This document shows positions 1 to 6,537 of a DNA stretch of 9,310 bases, one piece after another (within the stretch, counting starts at the first letter, position 1; every line of letters starts with the position of its first letter). Made by a program: the position numbers and the translations under genes. Location: positions 1 to 9,310 of the forward strand of contig NZ_JBGQOJ010000044.1 of NCBI RefSeq assembly GCF_052119585.1. Direction: 5' to 3'. A model generated the notes under the pieces. The model saw only the letters and a list, made by a program, of their open reading frames with translations. It was not told the origin of the DNA and made no database searches. This DNA comes from JBGQOJ01 sp052119585 (GTDB lineage: Bacteria > Pseudomonadota > Alphaproteobacteria > Rhodobacterales > Rhodobacteraceae).

Positions 1-152
1 GCCGCACCGTTTTGTTCAATGGTTGTGAATTCGGTAACGCCTGTTGTCTTGAACTGGCCCAACTTCTCCAGATTGCTCTGCGCATTCGCCGCTATCGGCG
101 CCATCACAGCACAAAGAGCGAGTGCCGATACGTAGGTCTTCATCCGTCGCAT
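1..152 (-). CDS. Exported protein, N-terminal part only (cut by window edge)
   Basis: The visible 50 codons begin MRRMKTYVSALALC and read through a short basic start, a hydrophobic stretch and an A-N-A cleavage-like site before QSNLEKLGQ. This is a typical Sec signal peptide, so the mature protein should be periplasmic or secreted. The start at 152 is chosen over the in-frame ATG at 143 because GGGAGG lies 9 nt upstream of it, which would be too far from 143. The gene diverges from the GntR regulator at 361 and is its most obvious target. From memory the early mature sequence (TTGVTEFTTIEQNG) recalls sugar/sorbosone-dehydrogenase-like periplasmic proteins of alphaproteobacteria, but too little is visible to name it. 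That it is an exported protein is fairly sure; its function is unknown. Confidence 0.8.
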   Translation of the reverse strand, partial: MRRMKTYVSALALCAVMAPIAANAQSNLEKLGQFKTTGVTEFTTIEQNGA

Positions 153-170
153 TCTCGATTTCCTCCCAAA

Positions 171-186
171 ATACCGAAATTGGTAA
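171..186. promoter_or_regulatory. Candidate GntR operator, site 1
   Basis: ATACCGAAATTGGTAA contains the imperfect palindrome TACC-nAnnTn-GGTA. It lies 19-34 nt upstream of the leftward start codon at 152, just beyond the ribosome binding site. It shares 12 of 16 bases with site 2 read on the opposite strand. That the neighbouring GntR protein binds it is inferred from position and symmetry. Confidence 0.4.
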
Positions 187-230
187 GGCAATCTAACCAG
201 TAGGTGAAGATTCGCGCAATACAAAACAGG

Positions 231-246
231 ATACGGAGTTCGGTAT
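231..246. promoter_or_regulatory. Candidate GntR operator, site 2
   Basis: ATACGGAGTTCGGTAT is an imperfect palindrome (ATACnGAnnTCnGTAT). On the minus strand it reads ATACCGAACTCCGTAT, whose first eight bases equal those of site 1. The two centres are 60 bp apart, close to a whole number of helical turns. It sits in the divergent gap about 115 nt before the GntR start, where a shared or autoregulatory operator would be expected. Confidence 0.4.
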
Positions 247-360
247 GCGAAAATGATTGAAATAACTGCCGTCAGCCCACATCTGGTGCCGAATTTATTT
301 CATTCTCGGTCCGTTTTGGCCTAGGCGTTCCCGAAGCCAATCAAGGCGCCACCAACATCT

Positions 361-1044
361 GTGAACATTCAAGTGCAAAAACTCGAACGTAACATTGATC
401 TCGTCGAAAGCGTGAAGGACGCCATTTTCGACGCCATTCTCACGGGTAAGCTGGTGCCAGGGGAAAAGTTGTCGCAGGATATGCTGGCGGAACAACTGGG
501 CGTTTCACGCCAACCGATCGGGCAGGCGCTTCGGATATTGCTTGAGCACGGGATCGTATGTCCTTTGGACAAGAAAAGCCTGACTGTCGCCGCCATCGAA
601 CATGACAACTTGATGCAGTTAATAGATATCCGCTGCGAGCTGGATTGTTTTGCTGCGCGTCTGGCCGCGGGCAAGGCGAAAGCGGGTGCATTTGATGATG
701 CCGATCTCGCAACGCTCAACGCGCTTCGGCAGCTGAAAGCCAAGTATGGCAGTGACGTCAGTCAGGTGGCGTTTGACGATGCAGTGTTGGACGATATCGA
801 GTTTCACCGCCTGATCAGAAAGCTGTCCGGAAACGACTATATTCAAGCCATTTTGGCCCCACATCTTTTGCACCACCATCGACTTATGTATATCATGAGC
901 AACAATCGCCGCCCGGTCATCTGGGCAGAACACAACCTGATCTTCGAGGCGATCGAGGCCGGTGATGTGGCTGAGGCGCAAGCGCTTGTCCGGCACCATA
1001 TCGTTGATGCGGCCGAGGTCCTTCGTTCAAGATTGACACCCTAG
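361..1044 (+). CDS. GntR family transcriptional regulator, FCD subfamily
   Basis: This 227-aa protein has an N-terminal winged helix-turn-helix: about residues 11-80, with the typical LVPGEKLSQDMLAEQLGVSR core and the following QALRILLEHGIV. A C-terminal FCD ligand-binding domain follows, about residues 85-222. The FCD metal-site pattern is visible as D145-x3-H149, H191 and H213, with the family motif FHRLIRKLSGND and the closing H-x2-IFEAIEAGD. Members usually bind a metal plus a small organic acid and act as repressors of catabolic genes. Translation probably starts at GTG 361; GTG 373 is the alternative, and no strong Shine-Dalgarno helps to decide. It diverges from the exported-protein gene at 152, and two related palindromes lie in the gap. 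The effector cannot be read from the sequence. Confidence 0.93.
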   Translation: MNIQVQKLERNIDLVESVKDAIFDAILTGKLVPGEKLSQDMLAEQLGVSRQPIGQALRILLEHGIVCPLDKKSLTVAAIEHDNLMQLIDIRCELDCFAARLAAGKAKAGAFDDADLATLNALRQLKAKYGSDVSQVAFDDAVLDDIEFHRLIRKLSGNDYIQAILAPHLLHHHRLMYIMSNNRRPVIWAEHNLIFEAIEAGDVAEAQALVRHHIVDAAEVLRSRLTP

Positions 1045-1955
1045 CTGACGTTCAGGGTCAAAGCCTGTATGAGAGAGTTGCCAAGAGGTTCACTGTTTAT
1101 AGATAGCCCCGCACATAAATTAATGCAGTCAGGCTCTCGTGGAGGTGTGGCCTATGGGCCTGAGATTGGTATTTCGGGCAGTCTAGCCCTCAATAAGCCT
1201 GTTGCCAGAACCCGGACATAACACAGTCCGACCTAACATTACTCAACCTATAGGTGCGTAATCTGTCAACTTGGTGTTAATTTTGCTAACATTCAGGCAG
1301 CAATTTTGGCACAAAATCAGTAAGCTAGGTAACATTTACCGCCCTATTTTAAGCTAAATACCTATTAAGTAGCCCGGAACGTAACACGATGTTTACGTTT
1401 GGTTGACAGAAAGCAGCGGAAATGGCGTTTTTGACGGAAAGCTGACCGGCTCGCGCAAGATGAAGGAACGAAAGCCCCTCAAATCAGAACTTGCCCCGGA
1501 TGAGTTCGGGCCGTTTCACGCCTTTTCGCGCGATTGCTCGAAATAGGTATTTTTGAGACGGTAGCGCCTCCAATACCACCGCCTGCAAAGCCTCTCAGGG
1601 GCTTCGTTTGTGCACTGGAATGCATTCGAGCAAGTCTGAGCGCTACGGACGCTGCCAGTGCGCGCCCTGGTGAGCCTCAGGCGCATCCGCAGTGCATCTT
1701 GATATGAGTAGGGATCGAGACTGCTGAATCGGCAGCCTGATCTCCGGTTCCATGATGAAATCCGTAAAGCTGCGCCGGATGGCTCTATGATCGTTGGAAC
1801 CGTGAAAAGGTGAGAAGGAGGCTGGCAACCGCGCCACAGACCTGAACGGGCGAGCTATGGAAACGCACCAACCTCCGGCCATGCCCACCATTTGTCGCCG
1901 CCGGACTCTTGGCACGTCGAGGCGCCTGACGCACTGCGCATAGGACCCGACCCGT
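1045..1955. other. Long intergenic stretch without a convincing gene; AT-rich island
   Basis: No ORF here looks like a conserved protein. The part around 1230-1400 is clearly AT-rich compared with its flanks. It holds three copies of TAACATT (1234, 1287, 1330), the inverted repeats GTTA-N7-TAAC (1276-1290) and GGTAA-N3-TTACC (1328-1340), and a perfect -35-like TTGACA at 1403 with no good -10. A possible short ORF (ATG 1460 to TAG 1546, 28 codons, or 47 from TTG 1403) has no ribosome binding site. The leftward open frame at 1643-1972 overlaps the end of the next gene and has a composition unlike a real protein. Decayed genes or a lost mobile element could explain the stretch. Confidence 0.6.
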
Positions 1956-2678
1956 TCAATGCAGCGGTGCACGTTCCAGCATATTGTCCGTATCGAGTTT
2001 CAGCGCTGATCGCCAAAGTGGCGTCTTGAAGCACATGCGCACAGTCCGCCCCGCGTCTTTGGTGTCATGCACCGAGATCAAACCCGACCATTCCAAGGGC
2101 ATCAGGACGTAATGCGAAAAGGCCGCCATTTCGCGCCAGCCCCCGTTGTCCCAGTCCGGACCTTCGCCATAGAATACACCATATAATGCGCGCTCGGATG
2201 CACCGTTTTCGGCTTCGATATTTATCACGTTGAGCCAGGTATCCCATGCACCGAACGGGCGCGCGTCGAACCGTCCGTATGAGGCGTGATCGACGTCCAG
2301 AACATAAAACGAGATCAGTTCACGGTAGAGGGCGCCAGCGGACTGCGATAGCTCTCTGCCCTTGTTGGTTAATCTGAACTCGCCCTTGTAATGGCGGCCG
2401 AGCTTGAGGCTGATCAGCAGGAAATGCAGCAGCTCCAGCGGTTGGAAGTCATACTCGTTGAGGACTTTGTGGTATCGGAACAGGTCTTCATAACTTCTGC
2501 CGGGCCAGTCGAAATGCTCGGCCGCCCAATGAACGAAAGTCCGCTTGAAGGCCTTGGTCTTAGTCAGCTTGATCGGCCCTTCTTCGGCCACATAACTCAA
2601 AGTCAGCCGTGCCGCCCGCAACAGCGGCGAATAGACCAGATCAGGGTGGTCATCTGGAAGTTGGCGGAATTCGATCAT
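1956..2678 (-). CDS. Conserved-looking hypothetical protein, 240 aa
   Basis: I cannot name this family. The protein starts MIEFRQLPDDHPD; the open frame extends further upstream, but there it overlaps the exchanger gene, so ATG 2678 is preferred although its ribosome binding site is weak. It is soluble, with no signal peptide or membrane segment. It is rich in aromatic residues and has several motif-like stretches: KAFKRTFVHWAAEHFDWPG, LLHFLLISLKLGRHYKGEFR, LTNKGREL (which resembles the wing of a winged helix), FYGEGPDWDNGGW and KTPLWRSAL. The dense W, Y, H and charged residues suggest a true folded protein under selection. It follows the exchanger gene by 28 nt on the same strand and may be cotranscribed. 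A 47-bp relic similar to codons in its FYGEGPDWDN region lies at 3847-3893, so the locus once held, or received, a second copy. Confidence 0.8.
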   Translation of the reverse strand: MIEFRQLPDDHPDLVYSPLLRAARLTLSYVAEEGPIKLTKTKAFKRTFVHWAAEHFDWPGRSYEDLFRYHKVLNEYDFQPLELLHFLLISLKLGRHYKGEFRLTNKGRELSQSAGALYRELISFYVLDVDHASYGRFDARPFGAWDTWLNVINIEAENGASERALYGVFYGEGPDWDNGGWREMAAFSHYVLMPLEWSGLISVHDTKDAGRTVRMCFKTPLWRSALKLDTDNMLERAPLH

Positions 2679-2706
2679 GGAAGATTTCAGTATGCACTCA
2701 TTTCGG

Positions 2707-3627
2707 TCATCCTTGCGCCGCCCATACGTAAACCACATATCCGGCCAGCACGGCCAAACCAATTCCACGTCCGATGACCGCGCGTGTCAAGAGCAACCCG
2801 GTCAGGGCAAGCGAAATCGCAATCATGATCGGCAGATCGAAGGTCAGGAACCTCTCGGCGACAGGGACCGGCTTGATCAACGCTGTCACGCCAAGGATGC
2901 CGAGAACGTTGAAGATGTTCGACCCAATAATGTTGCCGATTGCAATCTCTGAATGCCGTCGAAAGGCGGCGATCACAGAAGTGGCGAGTTCGGGCAGGGA
3001 TGTGCCCACTGCCACGACTGTCAGGCCGATGAAGGCTTCGGAGACACCGAAGCCCCGCGCGATAGAGACAGCACCGTCCACCAGAAAACGTGCGCCGAAC
3101 ATCAGCGCGACCAATCCGGCGGCGATCCAGAGGCCAGATACGAGCATCGAGGCAGTGGCGGGCATGTCGGGGTCATCCACGGCGGCCTCGCCCGGCTGGA
3201 GATAGGCCCAAGTCAGATAGATCGCGAGTGCAAACACCAACAGGAGCCCCGAAAGTCGCCCTATTTCACCCATCGCGAAGATCGGAACCAATGCAAACGC
3301 AGCCGCGACCATAACAGCCGTATCCCGGCGAAGGGTCGCACCCGACACGCGGATCGGCCAGACGAGACAGGTAAGTCCGACAATCAGGAGGATGTTGGCG
3401 ATATTCGATCCGACGATATTCCCAACGGCAATGTCCGGCACGCCGCGCCAAGCCGCTTCGACCGAGACCAGAAGCTCGGGCGTGGATGTCCCGAACCCCA
3501 CGACCGTCAGGCCGATCAGCAGGGGCGGGATTGCCATGCGCCGGGCGATCCCAACGCTGCCCCGCACTAGCGCTTCACCACCAAAGAACAGACCGATCAG
3601 TCCGGCGACAACGTAGATGTAATCCAC
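2707..3627 (-). CDS. Calcium/sodium antiporter (CaCA superfamily, YrbG type)
   Basis: This is a polytopic inner-membrane protein of 306 aa, the usual length for bacterial YrbG/CAX-like exchangers, with about ten hydrophobic segments in two homologous halves. Both alpha repeats are intact: GFGTSTPE at 44-51 with GNIVGSNI at 69-76, and AVGTSLPE at 206-213 with GNIIGSNI at 231-238. The acidic E51 and E213 and the asparagines in the G-S-N motifs are the ion-binding positions known in the family. It should exchange Ca2+ (or another cation) for Na+ or H+. A short acidic loop, about 146-155, separates the halves. The GTG start at 3627 is chosen because GAGAGG lies about 8 nt upstream and the hydrophobic N-terminus begins right after it. 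The longer open frame to 3702 adds a non-membrane, cysteine-rich leader unlike the family. The 240-aa gene follows closely. Confidence 0.9.
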   Translation of the reverse strand: MDYIYVVAGLIGLFFGGEALVRGSVGIARRMAIPPLLIGLTVVGFGTSTPELLVSVEAAWRGVPDIAVGNIVGSNIANILLIVGLTCLVWPIRVSGATLRRDTAVMVAAAFALVPIFAMGEIGRLSGLLLVFALAIYLTWAYLQPGEAAVDDPDMPATASMLVSGLWIAAGLVALMFGARFLVDGAVSIARGFGVSEAFIGLTVVAVGTSLPELATSVIAAFRRHSEIAIGNIIGSNIFNVLGILGVTALIKPVPVAERFLTFDLPIMIAISLALTGLLLTRAVIGRGIGLAVLAGYVVYVWAAQG

Positions 3628-4005
3628 CAAATGGCCCTCTCGGGCAGTTGATCTACCCCACCGGCAGATAGTGATTACCATGGGGTGGCAACAAGGTGTC
3701 ACTTGTCGGATTAATCAGAAAAAGCGCAAAGAAATCAGTATTAACCGATTTGCAATCAGCGGGTCTTAGCTCGCCCGTGCCCGCCATGGAGGCCTGATCT
3801 GGGCGACCTTCTTCCCATTGCCCCAAAATGTCTTGGCTTGGACAAGAACCCACATTGTCAGAGTCCTGACCTTCGCCATAGAATGCACCATATGCTTATT
3901 CCCGCCAACTTGGCGCGAGACTCCCATTAATCCTAACGCCCATTTTCAATGAGGTTGCGGTAAGAGGCCGCGCAATATAGCGTCGCGCGCCCATGGAATG
4001 CCATG
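3628..4005. other. Intergenic region between exchanger and LysR genes
   Basis: These 378 bases separate two leftward genes. No intact gene is seen. The main content is the 47-bp gene relic at 3847-3893. A short hairpin, CATGG-catt-CCATG, lies close to the LysR stop but has no T-run. The leftward open frame that runs on from the relic (3853 down to 3653) has no similarity to the parent protein beyond the relic and is probably not translated. Confidence 0.6.
3847..3893 (-). pseudogene. Relic of a second copy of the 240-aa hypothetical gene
   Basis: Aligned without gaps to 2138-2184, this stretch is identical at 40 of 47 positions, including the unbroken run GACCTTCGCCATAGAAT. Read leftward it encodes AYGAFYGEGQDSDNVG, against LYGVFYGEGPDWDNGG in the intact gene. 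Similarity stops on both sides, and a TAA in the same frame directly precedes the first codon, so it cannot be a working gene. It is best explained as the remnant of a diverged duplicate or of a homologue lost by deletion. Both copies point the same way. Confidence 0.75.
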
Positions 4006-4923
4006 TCAGTCGGTCGCGACCGACAGTCCGAGGTGGTTGGCTGCAAACCTGAGTTCTTCGATCAGCATGTCGTGCCCGGACGCCGCGGTTTCGGTATTGC
4101 GGGCCAACAGGGCGATATCACGATTTGCGTTCTCCAGACCAAGGGGACGTATCGCGACCTCGGTTCTGAATGCCGCCTGACGCTTGGCGAAAAGTTCGGG
4201 CAGGATTGCGACGCCGGTCCCCGATGCGGCCATCAACAGGATGGAATCAAGACTTGTGCCCTCATACTCGTCCGAAACGATGCCGCCACATTTTGAAGCC
4301 AGCGCATAGGTGATACGCGATAGCCGATGACTGGGATCAAGGGTCAGAAACTGACGACCATGAAGGTCAAGGGCAGTTACGGCACCTTCTGCGTTGGCCA
4401 GCGGATCGTCTGTCGCAACCGCAATCCACAGTGTTTCGTTGAAAAGGCGGGTCTGGACTGTGTTCGGGTGATCCTCGGGCGTCGAAATGATCAGATCAAG
4501 TCGCCCTGCTTTAAGGCCTTGTTCAAGATCACGCGTGTTTTCCTCACGCACGATAACGCGCAGGTCCGGTTGCCGCTGGTGGATGTTCTTGACCGCTTGC
4601 GGCAGAAGATATGGACCGATTGAGGGGAGGACGCCGAGCCGGAGTCTGCCTGCGAAGGCGAGATCCGACATCATGGAACGGCGCAGATCCTCGACCTCTC
4701 GCAAGATTTTTTGTGCACGGCGAATGAGGTCTTCACCCTTCCCGGTTGCCTGCACGCCTTTGCGGCTGCGTTCGAAAATACGGATGCCGAGGTCCTGCTC
4801 GACGGACGCGATTTGTGCCGACAAGCTGGGTTGACTGACGTTCAATACCTCAGATGCAAGCCCAAAACGGCCAAGGCGATGAACGGTCACGATATATTCA
4901 AGCTGTCGGAGTGTTGGTCGCAT
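4006..4923 (-). CDS. LysR family regulator, OxyR-like
   Basis: This 305-aa protein begins MRPTLRQLEYIVTVHRLG and has the LysR helix-turn-helix at about 4-63 (FGLASEVLNVSQPSLSAQI), then a linker helix and a type-2 periplasmic-binding-like effector domain at about 91-300. The effector domain is closest in style to OxyR: LGVLPSIGPYLLP at 97-108, SHRL near 198-201, GTSLDSILLMAASGTGVAILP at 222-242 and a late R268. Aligned by eye to E. coli OxyR, the peroxidatic Cys199 is Arg200 and Cys208 is Ala209. The only cysteine in the whole protein is C212. It therefore may not sense peroxide by the classical disulfide and may bind a ligand instead. It diverges from the bicarbonate-transporter gene, and an OxyR-type operator starts 4 nt before its start codon, overlapping its weak ribosome binding site. 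Autorepression plus activation of the transporter is the likely mode (inference). Confidence 0.9.
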   Translation of the reverse strand: MRPTLRQLEYIVTVHRLGRFGLASEVLNVSQPSLSAQIASVEQDLGIRIFERSRKGVQATGKGEDLIRRAQKILREVEDLRRSMMSDLAFAGRLRLGVLPSIGPYLLPQAVKNIHQRQPDLRVIVREENTRDLEQGLKAGRLDLIISTPEDHPNTVQTRLFNETLWIAVATDDPLANAEGAVTALDLHGRQFLTLDPSHRLSRITYALASKCGGIVSDEYEGTSLDSILLMAASGTGVAILPELFAKRQAAFRTEVAIRPLGLENANRDIALLARNTETAASGHDMLIEELRFAANHLGLSVATD

Positions 4924-4926
4924 TAC

Positions 4927-4963
4927 ATAGCCTAAAACTATTCAATCTGTAGAAACATACTAT
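4927..4963. promoter_or_regulatory. OxyR-type operator, two ATAG-N7-CTAT dyads
   Basis: The site is ATAG (4927-4930), 7 nt, CTAT (4938-4941), 7 nt, GTAG (4949-4952), 7 nt, CTAT (4960-4963). This is exactly the 37-bp layout of the E. coli OxyR consensus, with 15 of 16 conserved bases; the inner T/A positions of that consensus fit poorly. The first dyad also satisfies the general LysR T-N11-A rule. The right dyad covers a possible -10 (TAGTAT, 4957-4962) of the regulator's own leftward promoter, whose -35 would be TTGTGG (4979-4984, spacing 16). The site ends 56 nt before the transporter start at 5020. Confidence 0.75.
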
Positions 4964-5019
4964 TGGAGCTATGGAATTCCACAAGGCATCTCGTGCTGAA
5001 CTGTAGTGCGGAGTCACCC

Positions 5020-5985
5020 ATGTCCAACATTCTGGAAACCCTCTCGGGCACGCTTCTGGTGCCGACCATCCTGTTTTTCGCCCTCGGCCTTTTTGCTGCC
5101 TTTGTCCGCAGCGATTTATCCATTCCCGCAGGCGCCGCAAAGTTCATGTCGCTCTATCTACTTTTGGCCATAGGGTTCAAAGGTGGCAGCAATCTTTCTG
5201 CCCACGGTGTCACGCCGGATCTGTTCGTCACAATGTTGGTGGGGGTCGTGCTGTCATTTTCGATGCCGTTCGTGGCCTTTGCCTTGCTTCGGAACATGAC
5301 GCGGCTGGATACTGTCAATGCCGCAGCAGTTGCCGCTCACTATGGATCAATTTCGATCGTGACATTCGTCACAGCGATAAGTCTGCTGGAACTGGCGGGG
5401 ACATCCTATGACGGTTTCATGGTCGCCGTCGCCGCCACAATGGAAGTGCCGGCGATCCTGTCGGGGCTGTGGCTGGCGCATCGGTCGGGCATCCGGCCTG
5501 CGGCCCAAGGGCACCTCTGGCGCGACCTTTTGGCCAATGGGTCGATCGTGCTGCTGACAGGTGCTTTTGTCATTGGCGCGCTGACAGGCGGTCAGGGTAT
5601 GGAAATGATCGCCCCATTCATTGTGACACCATTTACCGGAATCCTGTGCCTGTTTCTGCTCGACATGGGGCTTACGGCAGGGCGTAGCATTCTTCAAAAC
5701 CGGCACATGATATCGCCCGGCCTCTTCGGGTTCGGTGTGGTCATGCCCTTGGTTGGCGCAGGTGCGGCATGGTGTCTTGGCGCGATGATAGGACTGGCGG
5801 ACGGAAGCCTGTTTCTGTTGATGACGTTGTCGGCTTCGGCCTCTTATATTGCAGTCCCTGCAGCGATGAAGATCGCCCTACCGCAGGCAGAACCCGGTAT
5901 CTACGTGACCTTGTCTCTCGGGATTACGTTTCCGTTCAACATCGCCATCGGCCTCCCGCTCTACCTCTGGCTGGCAAATTGGTGA
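5020..5985 (+). CDS. Sodium-dependent bicarbonate transporter, SbtA family
   Basis: This 321-aa integral membrane protein has about ten hydrophobic segments and the motifs of the SbtA (formerly DUF897) family: GFKGG at 52-56, AAHYGSIS at 105-112, EVPAI at 142-146, LFLLDMG at 211-217, SASASYIAVPAAMK at 271-284 and ITFPFNIAIGLPLY at 302-315. Cyanobacterial members take up HCO3- together with Na+ to feed carbon fixation. In heterotrophs the role is less clear, and anaplerotic bicarbonate supply or pH control is possible. ATG 5020 has GGAG 6 nt upstream and fits the family's N-terminus; the frame is open to 4963, but the extra 19 residues look non-native and overlap the operator. No PII-like SbtB gene, the usual partner in cyanobacteria, is present nearby. 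Control by the divergent LysR protein is likely. Confidence 0.9.
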   Translation: MSNILETLSGTLLVPTILFFALGLFAAFVRSDLSIPAGAAKFMSLYLLLAIGFKGGSNLSAHGVTPDLFVTMLVGVVLSFSMPFVAFALLRNMTRLDTVNAAAVAAHYGSISIVTFVTAISLLELAGTSYDGFMVAVAATMEVPAILSGLWLAHRSGIRPAAQGHLWRDLLANGSIVLLTGAFVIGALTGGQGMEMIAPFIVTPFTGILCLFLLDMGLTAGRSILQNRHMISPGLFGFGVVMPLVGAGAAWCLGAMIGLADGSLFLLMTLSASASYIAVPAAMKIALPQAEPGIYVTLSLGITFPFNIAIGLPLYLWLANW

Positions 5986-6237
5986 GAGGGCGACCGCTCG
6001 AAATTTCGGACCGTCGGATCACACCTTTGGGCTGCATGGCTGTTTCGAAAGGGCAGAGGTTCGCCCGTCGTTGCTGTTATGGCTGAACTGGGGGTGGTGA
6101 TTTGCGGCGGGGCTGGCACCTGACCGGGCGGCCGCCACGCGCAGATTTCATCTGGCTTGGCGCGCTGGTGGGCTGTGCAGGTGCCCGCACGATGGGGTTC
6201 GAGGACGACCACGGATCCTCCTTATTGCCTTGGCGGC

Positions 6238-6272
6238 GAGGAATGGCTCGATCGGTCTATTCAGGGACTGAC
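6238..6272 (+). repeat. 35-nt dispersed repeat, copy A
   Basis: The layout is GAGGAATGGCT, 14 variable nt, AGGGACTGAC. Similarity to copy B continues for several bases (GGtGAAgCAC). Read in frame it gives G-E-E-W-L-x4-Q-G-L-T-V-K-H, ending at a TAG 24 nt further on. See the finding on the three copies for why this looks like a former coding segment. Confidence 0.7.
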
Positions 6273-6361
6273 GGTGAAGCACATCCTGAAAGGCACATAG
6301 TCTTGACCAGAGGTAACGGATTTCCGTTTCAACATGTGGAAAGCCGTCTCTCTCTGCCAGC

Positions 6362-6396
6362 GAGGAATGGCTGAGCAGGTGCGGCTAGGGACTGAC
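6362..6396 (+). repeat. 35-nt dispersed repeat, copy B
   Basis: Both end blocks are identical to those of copy A, with the same 14-nt middle length. In the shared frame it reads S-E-E-W-L-x4-stop-G-L-T-E-K-H: the CAG of the other copies is TAG here, so this copy cannot be translated through. It begins 124 nt after copy A and about 176 nt before the start of the 6538 gene. Confidence 0.7.
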
Positions 6397-6537
6397 GGAG
6401 AAACATAACCTCTCTCATGATGGCGAGTAGTTCTGCTGCGCTGGTGCCGCGCAATTTTTCACTGTGCGAAGATAAATCCTATTGACGTGACTGTGATCGT
6501 GACATAGACATGTCCTTATCAACAAGGAGAGTGACAA

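Larger units (their letters stand above)
5986..6537. other. Intergenic stretch with decayed coding relics
   Basis: No intact gene is supported. The stretch has a CGAAATTTCG palindrome (5999-6008) just after the transporter, an open frame at 6102-6374 (TTG start) with no recognisable features, the inverted repeat AACGGA-TT-TCCGTT (6315-6328), and two of the three copies of the 35-nt repeat (6238 and 6362). A possible -35 TTGACG lies at 6482 upstream of the 6538 gene, within short GTGAC direct repeats, but the matching -10 is poor. The end of conserved gene content here suggests the left border of the accessory region. Confidence 0.5.

Noticed and set aside
1403..1546. Short ORF of 28 (ATG 1460) or 47 (TTG 1403) codons in the long gap
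   Set aside because: It has no ribosome binding site and no known similarity; it cannot be told from chance.
1467..1608. Distant inverted repeat AACGAAAGCCCCT / AGGGGCTTCGTT
   Set aside because: The arms differ by a bulge, are separated by 117 nt and show no transposase or terminal features; probably chance.
1643..1972. Leftward 109-aa open frame after the 240-aa gene
   Set aside because: It overlaps the end of the real gene in another frame, is rich in Arg, Ser and Cys, and has no recognisable motif.
2953..3570. Rightward 205-aa open frame antisense to the exchanger gene
   Set aside because: It has the polar, repetitive composition of a frame opposite a membrane protein gene; the exchanger motifs on the other strand are decisive.
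3735..3765. tRNA-like anticodon-arm sequence on the minus strand (GCTGATTGCAAATCGGT), giving a peptide ADCKSVNT typical of translated tRNA
   Set aside because: An anticodon stem with two wobble pairs can be drawn, but no T-arm (TTCGA) follows and no acceptor stem can be paired. At most it is an old attachment-site scrap.
6102..6374. 90-aa open frame with TTG start after the bicarbonate transporter
   Set aside because: A GGGGTGG precedes it, but its protein has no conserved character, and repeats A and B run through it in a different frame.
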